DNA of 49,643 nt from Candidatus Curtissbacteria bacterium RIFCSPLOWO2_02_41_11 (GTDB lineage: Bacteria > Patescibacteriota > Microgenomatia > Curtissbacterales > GWA2-41-24). The DNA lies in assembly GCA_001775055.1 (NCBI GenBank), contig MFBU01000005.1, positions 1 to 49,643 on the forward strand. The letters run 5' to 3'. Of the stretch, positions 38,641-47,934 are shown in pieces (position 1 is the stretch's first letter; each line of letters starts with the position of its first letter). The position numbers and the translations under genes are program-made. The notes under the pieces were generated by a model. The model was not told where the DNA came from. It made no database searches and saw only the letters and a list, made by a program, of their open reading frames with translations.

Positions 38641-38786
38641 GATACGAATGAGTACGAATGATAATTCTGATTTAATATATTCGCTTAAATTCGCGTGCGA
38701 GATTAACTCTCGTGAGTTCTAGGCAGGAACGAATATTCACGAATAATTATAGAACAAGTCGCCTATTCGCGTACATTCGCGAGATG
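38641..38786. repeat. Decamer-phased double-hairpin element, copy 1
   Basis: TACGAATGAGTACGAATGA...ATTCGCTTAAATTCGCG, then ACGAATATTCACGAATA...TATTCGCGTACATTCGCG; arms inverted, units repeat every 10 nt. Confidence 0.8.
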
Positions 38787-39590
38787 TTAAACGAAAGCCT
38801 TTTGAGGAGTAATTGAGATTTCGTCTTGTTCTAAGTGGTTGTGAGCGTCTTGATAGTATTTGAGAATGTTCTTGCGATAAAAAATTGCCAAGGTGTCTTG
38901 TAAGATCCATTTTATCGTACTCAGGTGAATTGTGGATGAGAAATTGTAATTTAAAATTATGGGAACCTCCACAATTCTGTTATAGCCAAGTAATTTAGCG
39001 ACAACCAAAAGTTCTAAATCAAAAGCAAATTGCTTAACAACAATTCTTGGGAAACAAGCCTCAAGTACTTCTCTTCGGAAGACTTTGATACCAACCTGGG
39101 TATCAGTTACATTGAGATTAAAAAGTACTCTAATTATTATTTGGTATATTTTACTTAAAATTCTTCTTAAGATGGGATATTTGACTTGTGAGAGCGGATG
39201 TCTTTTTGAGCCGATTGCAAGAGAAGAGGTACTTTTTTGAAGATAGTCTAGAACTACAGGGATGTTTTCGGCTGGGAGATCAAGGTCTGAATCGGTGAAA
39301 ACAACAATATCACCATGGCTTTTCTTAAAGCCATAATAGAGAGCAAAACCCTTACCCTGATTCAGATCATAAGAAAATATTTTAATCCGCTGGGTATTTC
39401 CATTGAATCGTTTACTACGGACAGCCTCACGGAGAGTCTTATCACGGGAAGCATCATCAACGACAATTATTTCCCAGTCATAGGCCAGTTTTTTTAATTG
39501 ACTAACAAAGGAGGAGATTACTTCAAAAACTTCTGTGTCTTTGTTGTAGGCAGGAACAATTACCGAAAGCTTGGTATTTAATGCAGGCAT
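38787..39590 (-). CDS. Family 2 glycosyltransferase, polyprenyl/dolichyl-phosphate sugar synthase-like
   Basis: LSVIVPAYNKDTEVFEVISSFVSQLKKLAYDWEIIVVDDASRDKT; DIVVFTDSDLDLPAENI; GIKVFRREVLEACFPRI. Confidence 0.88.
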   Translation of the reverse strand: MPALNTKLSVIVPAYNKDTEVFEVISSFVSQLKKLAYDWEIIVVDDASRDKTLREAVRSKRFNGNTQRIKIFSYDLNQGKGFALYYGFKKSHGDIVVFTDSDLDLPAENIPVVLDYLQKSTSSLAIGSKRHPLSQVKYPILRRILSKIYQIIIRVLFNLNVTDTQVGIKVFRREVLEACFPRIVVKQFAFDLELLVVAKLLGYNRIVEVPIILNYNFSSTIHLSTIKWILQDTLAIFYRKNILKYYQDAHNHLEQDEISITPQKAFV

Positions 39591-39705
39591 TATCTTTAAT
39601 CTAAAATAGTAAGCTTTTGGGTTACTTTAGTCCTAAATTAAGTATGAGTGCTTTTGTGATTCTTTGTCAAGCTATTAAGAATATGAGAGCTAAAGGCGAC
39701 TGAGG

Positions 39706-39734
39706 TTGACAGTCTTAACTGTCGTTGCTATACT
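39706..39734 (+). promoter_or_regulatory. Sigma70-type promoter for tRNA-Ala/23S
   Basis: TTGACA - 17 nt - TATACT. Confidence 0.8.
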
Positions 39735-39923
39735 TCAAGTGGTGATTTTCACTGACTGTAATTCGCAAGTTGGCGGATTAACAAGTTGGGAGACTAATTT
39801 TTTAATGTTGAAATCTATTCATTTTCTACTTTTTAAGCGGTTTTTCGCGCCCTAAAAGATTAGCTCCCACAGAATTTAATTAACAATAAAAAAGTTTCGG
39901 ACTCGATTGGCGTGCAAACAATC

Positions 39924-39996
39924 GGGCCGATAGCTCAGTTGGTAGAGCGTTGCATTTGCACTGCAAAGGTCAGGGGTTCGAATCCCCTTCGGTCCA
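39924..39996 (+). tRNA. tRNA-Ala (anticodon TGC), CCA not encoded
   Basis: Cloverleaf: acceptor GGGCCGA/TCGGTCC, anticodon arm TTGCA-TTTGCAC-TGCAA, T arm AGGGGTTCGAATCCCCT. Confidence 0.95.
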
Positions 39997-40057
39997 CAAA
40001 GCACCTTAACAATTGAATATGGAAAGAATTAATTTAATAAAGTTCGGTTTCACAAAA

Positions 40058-40083
40058 CTAGTGTTTTAGAAACTGAATGGAAT
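40058..40083 (+). other. 5' arm of pre-23S processing stem
   Basis: CTAGTGTTTTAGAAACTGAATGGAAT is nearly complementary to 43736-43761. Confidence 0.8.
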
Positions 40084-40234
40084 GGGTCAATTTTATGCGT
40101 TCAATGGATGCCTAGGTGCAACACACCGAAGAAGGACGTAGAGGGCTTACGATAAGTACCGGTGAGCTGCCGTCAAGCTTTGATCCGGTAATTTCCGAAT
40201 GGGGAAACCCGCTTGTGCATGGCACAAGAGGTTT

Positions 40235-40355
40235 GTTAAGAGGTTACGGTTACAATGCCAGTATCGTTTAGCGGTTACGTTTAGCGTTAATATTACGTTT
40301 GACGTCTAACTTTTTACGAAACGGGTTTCGTTACCGATAAACCCTAAACGAATTT
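40235..40355 (+). repeat. 23S insertion A, homologous to the intergenic repeat at 7587-7780
   Basis: Shared left and right ends; contains hairpin CGAAAC-GG-GTTTCG. Confidence 0.8.
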
Positions 40356-40530
40356 CTTGCGCTGTGCATGAGCACTTTAGTGCGAATACATAAGCGCTAG
40401 AGAGGGTACCGCCTGAACTGAAACATCTAAGTAAGGCGAGGAAAAGAAAACAAACCAGTGATTCCCTAAGTAGTGGCGAGCGAAAGGGGAAGAGCCTAAA
40501 CTTGAGCGAGGCATTGAGCCTCGCAGTGGG

Positions 40531-40633
40531 TAGTTAATAGTTGGTAGTAGGTAGTTGGCGGCAAATTAATTGCAGCTTCTACAAGCTACAAGCGAGTCGA
40601 GTCCGACTCGACGAGTGAACTACTAACTACAAG
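40531..40633 (+). repeat. 23S insertion B, heptamer-phased arms
   Basis: Left arm TAGTTAA-TAGTTGG-TAGTAGG-TAGTTGG; right arm GAACTACTAACTACA; inner GAGTCGAGTCCGACTCGAC palindrome. Confidence 0.8.
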
Positions 40634-40859
40634 TCGAATTCATTCGGCGTACTGCGAAGCTGAAAGCTTCGCTTGAGGGTTGCGGGACTCAAATATGAGA
40701 CTATTGCGGATAGCAGAATAATCTGGAATGGTTGGCCATAGATGGTGAAAGCCCAGTATGTGAAATTCAAGATAGCTCTATGAGTATCCCAAGTACTACG
40801 GGACACGCGAAATCCTGTAGGAATCCGGCTCGACCATGAGCCAAGGCTAAATATGTGTT

Positions 40860-40899
<40 letters not shown>

Positions 40900-40958
40900 G
40901 AGTACCCCGGAAGGGGAATGAAAAGTACCTGAAATTGAACGCTAACAAGCAATCGGAG

Positions 40959-41056
40959 CCCCGCTCTTTTTGCGCGTAAGAAGACCATGATTTAAGGCTA
41001 GTAAAGTCGTGTTTAGATTAAGTCACGGTTTTGTCTTGTGTCCAAAAAGAGCGGGG
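40959..41056 (+). repeat. 23S insertion C, extended helix
   Basis: CCCCGCTCTTTTTG (40959-40972) perfectly complementary to CAAAAAGAGCGGGG (41043-41056). Confidence 0.75.
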
Positions 41057-41675
41057 TGACGGTGTGCCTATTGAAGAATGAACCGGTGAGTTTTATCATG
41101 CTGTAGTCTAACCCCGCTAAGCGGGGGGAGGCAGAGTGAAAGCAAGCGTTAATAGCGCGTTTTAATACAGCATGTTAAAGACCCGAAACCGCGTGAGCTA
41201 ACCATGACCAGGATGAAGTCCCGCTAACGCGGGATGGAGGTCCGAACCCGTGTCAGATGCAAGTGGTTGGGATGAGTTGTGGTTAGGGGTGATATGCCAA
41301 TCGAACGCGGAGATAGCTGGTTCTCCCCGAAATATATTTAGGTATAGCCCTTGTCTAACTTCACAGGGGTAGAGCACTGAATGGGTGATGCGAAGCAATT
41401 TGTGTCATTCAATCAAACTACGAATACTGTGAAACAAATTGGGCGAGGAGTCAGTCCGACCCGGATAAGCGGGCCAGGGCTAAAGGGAAACAACCCAGAT
41501 CCAAAGCTAAGGTCCCAAAGTGTATTTTAAGTGTTAAAGGTAGTACTAGCGCCAAGACAGCAAGGAGGTTGGCTTAGAGGCAGCCATCCTTTAAAGAAAG
41601 CGTAACAGCTCACTTGTCGATTGCGGTAGTGCGCCGACAATGTACCGGGGCTCAAAAATACCACCGAAGCTTGGG

Positions 41676-41797
41676 ATTTGTCCGAAGGACAAATATCGCG
41701 GAACTAAGCAGAACTTTACGCAGAAATACGCAGGATTGTCGGCGTTATTCCGCGTTTAGTTCAGCGTTTTTCAGCGGTACTTGCCCTTCGGGCAAGT
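41676..41797 (+). repeat. 23S insertion D, roughly decamer-phased arms plus nested hairpins
   Basis: GCGGAACTAAGCAGAACTTTACGCAGAAATACGCAGG vs CGCGTTTAGTTCAGCGTTTTTCAGCGG; hairpins ATTTGTCC-GAA-GGACAAAT and ACTTGCCC-TTC-GGGCAAGT. Confidence 0.75.
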
Positions 41798-42354
41798 GGT
41801 AGGGGAGCGTTTGCATTGCGGTGAAGGTCACGGCGTAAGCCGGACTGGAGCGATGCGAAGTGAGAATGCCGGTATGAGTAGCGAAAGTCCCGTGGGAATC
41901 GGGACCGCCGAATGTCCAAGGTTTCCTACGCAACGTTCGTCGACGTAGGGTTAGTCGGTCCTAAGGCGAGGCCAGAAGGCGTAGTCGATGGATAAGCAGT
42001 TAATATTCTGCTACTTTGGCAAAATCGTTTTAAAGCAAAGGGAAGACGAAAATGGAAAATTCCTAGGTCGAAATGATACGGCCCCTAAAAAGTAAGAAAG
42101 TAAAATGTGGAAAATCCCTTTTTATGATTATTCGAGCTTTGATGGTTAGCTGCCGCAAGGTGGCAAAAGGAAAAGTTTCAATTTCCAAGAAATTTTCTCG
42201 TTGTTAGATTTTATCAAAACCGTACCTAAACCGACACAGGTGGACTGGTATTAGAGTACCAAGGCGAGCGAGAAAACTATCCTTAAGGAACTCGGCAATA
42301 TAACTGGACGTACCTTTGGTAGATGTCCTCCCTGGCCGTCTTTCAGACGGCTAC

Positions 42355-42451
42355 AGTTGACATTTGACATCTGACAACTGACAAAATTGGAATTTTTTAT
42401 TTACAAATTTTCCGCTTAAGTCAATTGTCAATTGTTATTTGTTATTTGTTG
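42355..42451 (+). repeat. 23S insertion E, heptamer-phased arms
   Basis: Left arm TTGACAT-TTGACAT-CTGACAA-CTGACAA; right arm TCAATTG-TCAATTG-TTATTTG-TTATTTG-TTG. Confidence 0.85.
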
Positions 42452-42778
42452 CCGCCCGACGGGCGGCTGGGGCGCAGTTAACGACGCCAGGCGACTGTTT
42501 AACAAAAACACAGGTCTCTGCAAAGTCGAAAGACGAAGTATAGAGGCTGACACCTGCCCAGTGCTCGTAGGTTAATCGTCTGAGGTGATCTGTCTTTGGA
42601 CAGTGAGCTTCGGATGCAAGCCCGGGTAAACGGCAGCAGTAACTATAACTGTTCTAAGGTAGCGAAATTCCTTGTCGGGCAAGTTCCGACCCGCACGAAA
42701 GGTTGAACGACTCGGCGACTGTCTTGAGGATAGACTCGGCGAAATTGCAATGGCTGTGAAGATGCGGCCAACTTGCAC

Positions 42779-42809
<31 letters not shown>

Positions 42810-42953
42810 CAGCTTGGCATTGATTTGGAGATTAGACTTGTATAGCGTAGGAGGGAGCCAGGTACCGTTTGGTACCTGGCGACAATGTAACACCTCCCGG
42901 TTTGCTTTTCAAATCTTACCGTTTGTCCTAATAAAATACGGGAGACGGGACAG

Positions 42954-43007
<54 letters not shown>

Positions 43008-43150
43008 TACAAAGGTCGACTCAACTCCTACAGAAACGGAGCGTTAGAGTGCAAAGGCATAAGTCGGCTTAACTGTAAGTGGTACATCACGAGCAGATGC
43101 GAAAGCAGGTCTTAGTGATCCTCACGTTGCTTATGGGAGCGCGTGAGCTT

Positions 43151-43183
<33 letters not shown>

Positions 43184-43613
43184 GATCTTCCCCAAGAGTC
43201 CATATCGACGGGAAGGTTTGGCACCTCGATGTCGGCTCACCGTATCCTCCCGCTGAAGTAGGCGGGAAGGGTTGGGCTGTTCGCCCATTAAAACGGTACG
43301 CGAGCTGGGTTCAGAACGGCGTGAGCCAGTTCGGCCTCTATCCGGTGCAAGCGTTTGATACTTGAGGGGGGTCACCACTAGTACGAGAGGACCGTGGTGA
43401 GTTAGCCTCTAGTGTGCCAGTTGTCACATCAGTGGCAGTGCTGGGTAGCCACGCTAATAACTGAGAAGCGCTGAAAGCATCTAAGCGCCAAACAGGCCCC
43501 AAGACTAGGTATCTGTAAGATCCGTTGTAGACTACGACGTTGATAGGCGGCAGGTGTAAAGCAAGTAATTGTTGTCGCGCGCAAGCGCGAGAGCGCTTAG
43601 CGGAATGCGTGGA

Positions 43614-43679
43614 CTATTAACTAGAAACAAGAAACCTTAAACAATTTCTAAAGTTTCTGGTTTCAAGTTTCATGTTAAT
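43614..43679 (+). repeat. 23S insertion F, heptamer-phased arms near the 3' end
   Basis: Left arm ATTAAC-TAGAAAC-AAGAAAC-CTTAAAC; right arm AGTTTCT-GGTTTCA-AGTTTCA-TGTTAAT; arms near reverse complements. Confidence 0.85.
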
Positions 43680-43735
43680 TGTTCGCCAGCTTCGCTGGCG
43701 TTCAGCTTAGCCGTACTAATAGATCGAATGACCAA

Positions 43736-43761
43736 ATTCCATTCAGTTTCGAAGACACTAG
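43736..43761 (+). other. 3' arm of pre-23S processing stem
   Basis: ATTCCATTCAGTTTCGAAGACACTAG. Confidence 0.8.
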
Positions 43762-43768
43762 ATATGTA

Positions 43769-43914
43769 TGCGAATCAATGCGAATAGGTATGGCGGTTTA
43801 TCTTATTCGCTCAAATTCGCATGGGAGGATTACTTCTGTGAGTAGTTCTTAGCATGCGAATATAAACGAATATTTTAAGGCTGATAAGCACATTAGATAA
43901 AATTCGCGTATTGT
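43769..43914. repeat. Decamer-phased double-hairpin element, copy 2
   Basis: TGCGAATCAATGCGAAT...TATTCGCTCAAATTCGCATG; core resembles copy 1 (TATTCGCTTAAATTCGCGTG). Confidence 0.7.
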
Positions 43915-43973
43915 AACTTGACAAAGTCAAGCTAAAGCGCTTAAATATAATCAGTTTTCACAAGCCTGCCCAA

Positions 43974-44003
43974 AACATTCCCATTAATCGGGGTGTTTTT
44001 TTT
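43974..44003 (+). terminator. Rho-independent terminator-like hairpin after 23S
   Basis: AACATTCC-C-ATTAATC-GGGGTGTT followed by T tract. Confidence 0.65.
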
Positions 44004-44015
44004 GGGAGGAAAATT

Positions 44016-44480
44016 ATGATTGTTGAAAGATTAGACTATTTTGGCAAAATTGCTGCTAGAAAAGATCCAGATAATTATGAGCAGCAGTTAGAGCCGGAAG
44101 CAATCGGCTTTATAAAAGGGGTATTTAAGCTTCACCCTGATATTAGGATTCATTTGGCTAGACGTGATCCAAGAGTCTGTGAATTACTGCACACCGCTGA
44201 AGACAGGGATGCTTTTAAGCAGGCCATGGAGGGAGTTTTCGGAGGGGATACAGTCCATGTACTTGCGACAGCGGAACAGGATTTAATGGAATTAGTAGGA
44301 CCGGTAATGACTGGAAAGCCTTCTCTAAGATTAGCAGAAATCTATGCGGATGATCCAGAGATGGTGTTGCATTTAAAAGATATCGTGACAACTGCAAAAA
44401 GGATTATTGGCGGGCTTAAAGATGAATTGCAACCGATTGTCAGAGAACCTGTTTTGGTACCCGCTTCCATAACTTATTGA
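44016..44480 (+). CDS. Hypothetical 154-aa protein encoded between 23S and 5S
   Basis: ATG with SD GGGAGGA 44004-44010; ordinary soluble composition. Confidence 0.75.
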   Translation: MIVERLDYFGKIAARKDPDNYEQQLEPEAIGFIKGVFKLHPDIRIHLARRDPRVCELLHTAEDRDAFKQAMEGVFGGDTVHVLATAEQDLMELVGPVMTGKPSLRLAEIYADDPEMVLHLKDIVTTAKRIIGGLKDELQPIVREPVLVPASITY

Positions 44481-44506
44481 TTTTTCCATGACATTTTTGC
44501 TAGAAT
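44477..44506 (+). promoter_or_regulatory. Extended -10 promoter for 5S rRNA
   Basis: TTGATT - 18 nt - TAGAAT with TGn before the -10 (TTTTGCTAGAAT); predicted +1 coincides with the 5S 5' end. Confidence 0.6.
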
Positions 44507-44513
44507 TTCATTT

Positions 44514-44629
44514 GCTGGTGTCTGTAGCGATATGGAACCACTCCTTCCCATTTCGAACAGGATAGTGAAACGTATCAGCGGCGACAATAGTGCCTGGGCA
44601 ACTGGGTGCGAAGATAGCTCGATGCCAGC
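44514..44629 (+). rRNA. 5S ribosomal RNA
   Basis: GCTGGTGTCTGTAGCGATATGGAACCACTCCTTCCCATTTCGAACAGGATAGTGAAAC...GATGCCAGC; termini pair. Confidence 0.92.
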
Positions 44630-44660
44630 AATTTTTTTTTGAAAAAATTGCTGTGCTCGC

Positions 44661-44850
44661 GCTGCGGTCCTCTCCGCCAATTTGCGGATGCGGGTCTAAT
44701 GCTCGATGCCAGCACTAAAATAGCTCACCCAAAAGGTGGGCTTTTTTGTGGAAGCCAAGTTGCGGTGTTCTCCTTCAGTTGGCAGATGTGCGCCTAATAT
44801 TCGGTGCTAGGCATTAAGAAAATTACTCACCTAATCGGTGAGTTTTATAT
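44661..44850 (+). repeat. Two diverged tandem units downstream of 5S, each with 5S-3'-like sequence and a terminator
   Basis: GCTGCGGTCCTCTCC...TCTAATGCTCGATGCCAGCAC...GCTCACCcaaaaGGTGGGCTTTTTT vs GTTGCGGTGTTCTCC...CCTAATATTCGGTGCTAGGCA...ACTCACCtaatcGGTGAGTTTTA. Confidence 0.7.
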
Positions 44851-44865
44851 TATTATAATATTAGT

Positions 44866-46998
44866 ATGAATGAAGTCGGTACTGAAGTTATTGAGAAAAC
44901 AACTGCGCAACCTTCTGATCAAAGTACTGCCAAACAACCTGAGGTAGAAAAAGTAGCTGCACAAGTTCAACATACTACTAGAGAGGAAAACCCTAAAAAT
45001 GCATTAACTCAGTTAGCTAACAGAAATAAAGTTAAACCAGAAATATCTGATTCTATTGAAAGTGAAGAAGCCCGCAGAGCGAGAGAAGTGTTAGGAAAAA
45101 TTGTTCAAGGTGTTAAAGACTGGAAACCTTTTGAGGAAGAACACGACATAAAACTTGATGATGATCTTGAACACTTGGTGGAAGAGGGAGATATGTATTC
45201 ACTTTTGAGACTGAAAAGCGAAAACTATAGGGAAATTGAAATGCATACTACTTATTCCTATAGAGATCGGAGTTATCGCTCTAGTAAAACTACAGAGATT
45301 GGGAAAAAGACAGAACTTGCTGAAAGAGATTCTGAAATTAAATCGGATTTGAGAAACAGTCTTCAAAGAAGGGTGCGGATAAAAGCCGCAATACTAAGAG
45401 TGGTAAAAATGAAAAATAGTGATTATAGAGAAGATGATATCTACACATACATTGATGAAAAAAACGAAAAAAGACAGAATATGTGGTTTGGTGATATTAG
45501 CAGACAGGAACTATTGGAATCTGCAATTGACTTAGCATTAAGTGTTGATGCGAATATACCAAATTCTTTGGAACTGTGTAAAATAGCTGAAAGTTTAGGA
45601 ATAGGCGAATCAATACTTAAATTTTTAGTTGGAAGTAGAGAAGATTTTTTTTTAAAGTTGGTTACAAAAGTGTTAGATGAACCTTTTAAAGAACTACCAA
45701 ATTATATTAAAGGATTTATGGCTCGTAATATAAATAGTGCAAAATTAATAGATTTAGCGTCAGCTCTTTCTGAAGAAAAAGTTAGTACACAACAGCTTTT
45801 TAAATCCCTTACTGAAAATTTATCTAATGGTGAATTACCGGGTATATTTCCAGAAAGATTGAAAGAATTTTTAATACTTGGTGAAAACCCAAATATTGCG
45901 AGATATGTTAGGTCTGGTGTTTTTGAAATGGAGGGTTTACTTAAACGTATTGTATCTAGAAAAGATTTTATGGGTTATGCTAAAACTTTTGACTTAATAA
46001 TTGGGCGAGGAGACGATGCTAAATTATGTTTTGAATATGCCAGGTTGTCTGATAGTTTATCGAGAGGTAGATTCACATGGGATGAATTTCCTGAAATTCA
46101 AGGTGAAATTCCAGGACTACCAGATCATTTACAGTGGAGGAATATGAGTATTGCAAGTAGGCGGCGTTTTTTAAGTGATGGAGGGACAAAAACTGATGAT
46201 CAAATTAGAGAAATGGATAAAATTGAACCTAAAAATTTTTCAGAAAAAGGCAGACTGATTTTAATCAGAGCGATATTAACTGAGGTTATAAGTAAATCAA
46301 AGAATAGTAGAGTAAAACAAAATGCAGATAAGCGGAACAGAGAGTTGGTTGGAATGGATGGTGAAGTATTAAAAACAGGGGATTTATTGCATGGAACTGA
46401 TATTGGGCATTTTACTGCAATATTGTCTAGCGGAGATAGGTCAGGTGAATTTTTAGGTTTTGTTTCAATTAATGATGCTACTCCTTTGGGAGCTGATTAT
46501 TCTCAAGTACTTCAAACCGATGTTGATGGTTCATTTACTTACGATGATGAAAAAGCAGAAACGAGATTATCAATACAGGAACTTAGAAATAGATACAAAG
46601 AGAATCCTTTTGGGGCAATTTATGGTGCTAGCATTGCGGCACAATATGGCGCAAGACCGAGAGAATCATTTACTTCTCATGATGCGAAAAGTTCCGAAGA
46701 CACTGGAATATCTTTAATATTTAATAGACAAAGAAATGATGTGTTTTTGAGGGGTATGGAGTATAGCGGACAGATGAGGAGTCACCATATTCTTATACCA
46801 GTTGGATTACCCTCTACGGAGATAACGGGAGTAATTGTTAATGAAAATGCTACAGAAACTCTGGATAAAGCAAAGCAAAATATTGTTGACAATGGTTTTT
46901 TTATTCCCATTTATGGACTTGATGGAAAACTACTATTCACTCTTATACATTACGACCAAATGAGGAATAGTCAAGCGGAATTAACGAGTGCTGTTTAG
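44866..46998 (+). CDS. Hypothetical 710-aa protein, possible ADP-ribosyltransferase-like C-terminal fold
   Basis: Charged N-terminal region; C-terminal GDLLHGTDIGHFTAILSSG and AIYGASIAAQYGARPRESF. TATAAT 6 nt upstream of the ATG. Confidence 0.75.
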   Translation: MNEVGTEVIEKTTAQPSDQSTAKQPEVEKVAAQVQHTTREENPKNALTQLANRNKVKPEISDSIESEEARRAREVLGKIVQGVKDWKPFEEEHDIKLDDDLEHLVEEGDMYSLLRLKSENYREIEMHTTYSYRDRSYRSSKTTEIGKKTELAERDSEIKSDLRNSLQRRVRIKAAILRVVKMKNSDYREDDIYTYIDEKNEKRQNMWFGDISRQELLESAIDLALSVDANIPNSLELCKIAESLGIGESILKFLVGSREDFFLKLVTKVLDEPFKELPNYIKGFMARNINSAKLIDLASALSEEKVSTQQLFKSLTENLSNGELPGIFPERLKEFLILGENPNIARYVRSGVFEMEGLLKRIVSRKDFMGYAKTFDLIIGRGDDAKLCFEYARLSDSLSRGRFTWDEFPEIQGEIPGLPDHLQWRNMSIASRRRFLSDGGTKTDDQIREMDKIEPKNFSEKGRLILIRAILTEVISKSKNSRVKQNADKRNRELVGMDGEVLKTGDLLHGTDIGHFTAILSSGDRSGEFLGFVSINDATPLGADYSQVLQTDVDGSFTYDDEKAETRLSIQELRNRYKENPFGAIYGASIAAQYGARPRESFTSHDAKSSEDTGISLIFNRQRNDVFLRGMEYSGQMRSHHILIPVGLPSTEITGVIVNENATETLDKAKQNIVDNGFFIPIYGLDGKLLFTLIHYDQMRNSQAELTSAV

Positions 46999-47206
46999 CG
47001 TTTGCGGTTTTTTATTCAATTAAAACTGTAATACAAGAAATTAGCTTACTGGTGGTAGGGTTTTTATTAGTTTATTGCTGGGAACATTTTTAAACGATCG
47101 CAAAATTTTGTCTCTCAATTGGTAATGTTGAGTTTGGTCTTGATTTTTAAAGATTGGATTTGACTTTGGGGTTGGGAAGATTGTTGAATAAGAATAGAGG
47201 GAAATT

Positions 47207-47773
47207 ATGCCAGGAGATCCAGAAGCAGGAATTACTCCAGTGGCCGCAACAGTTGGCGCTGCGGAAGCAGTTACTCCTGAAAAAACCGAAGCACAGCAGA
47301 AAATTGAGGCTTTGGTTAATCAAGTAAGGGGAGTAAATGCCCAACTAGGTGGAAAAGTCGCAGCGGAAGTCCACTTTGATGATGGGAGATCGACCCTTTT
47401 CTTTGCACGCACAAGTCGGCAACCAGGCGAATCTATATTTGTTTATGGTGTAGATTCACTCAGTGGTCCGGTTTATATTTCGGGAGAACTATCCAAAAGA
47501 TTATTGCAAGGGAGCCAAAATGCTATTGATTTACAGCAAGCAGCAAGCGTGACTGAAGATGAGGTGCACAATTGGGTGCATCCCTTTAGGGATGAAAATG
47601 AGTTAACTAGTTGGTCAAAAGCCTTCGAAGAATCTAAAAATGCTGTACTTCAAGATCGAGTGGAAATGCAGAAAATCAGAGAAGCAAAAAACAGAATCTT
47701 AGATCAAGCATTAAGTGTTGTTTCCGAGCCAATTGATATAAGCACACCACCCTCAATTCCCACCAGCGCCTGA
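47207..47773 (+). CDS. Hypothetical protein
   Basis: 188-aa ORF preceded by GAGGGAAATT SD-like sequence. Confidence 0.6.
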   Translation: MPGDPEAGITPVAATVGAAEAVTPEKTEAQQKIEALVNQVRGVNAQLGGKVAAEVHFDDGRSTLFFARTSRQPGESIFVYGVDSLSGPVYISGELSKRLLQGSQNAIDLQQAASVTEDEVHNWVHPFRDENELTSWSKAFEESKNAVLQDRVEMQKIREAKNRILDQALSVVSEPIDISTPPSIPTSA

Positions 47774-47844
47774 TCGGCCGCCGATTTCGTAAATTTTAGC
47801 GCTTTTTTTATCCGCAAAAAACTGGTATACTGCCAGTTATCAAT

Positions 47845-47903
47845 GTCCAATGACCAAAACCCAAATTCCAAAAATTGGAGTTTGGAGTTTGGAAATTTGT
47901 AAT
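47845..47903 (+). repeat. Heptamer-phased palindrome upstream of the S1 gene
   Basis: CCAATGA-CCAAAAC-CCAAATT-CCAAAAA then GGAGTTT-GGAGTTT-GGAAATT-TG. Confidence 0.8.
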
Positions 47904-47934
47904 TGAAATTAAAAGATCAAGGAAGTGAGTATGA

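Noticed and set aside
39600-39923. 16S rRNA upstream of tRNA-Ala
   Set aside because: Only about 330 nt lies between the glycosyltransferase gene and the tRNA, with no 16S-like conserved blocks.
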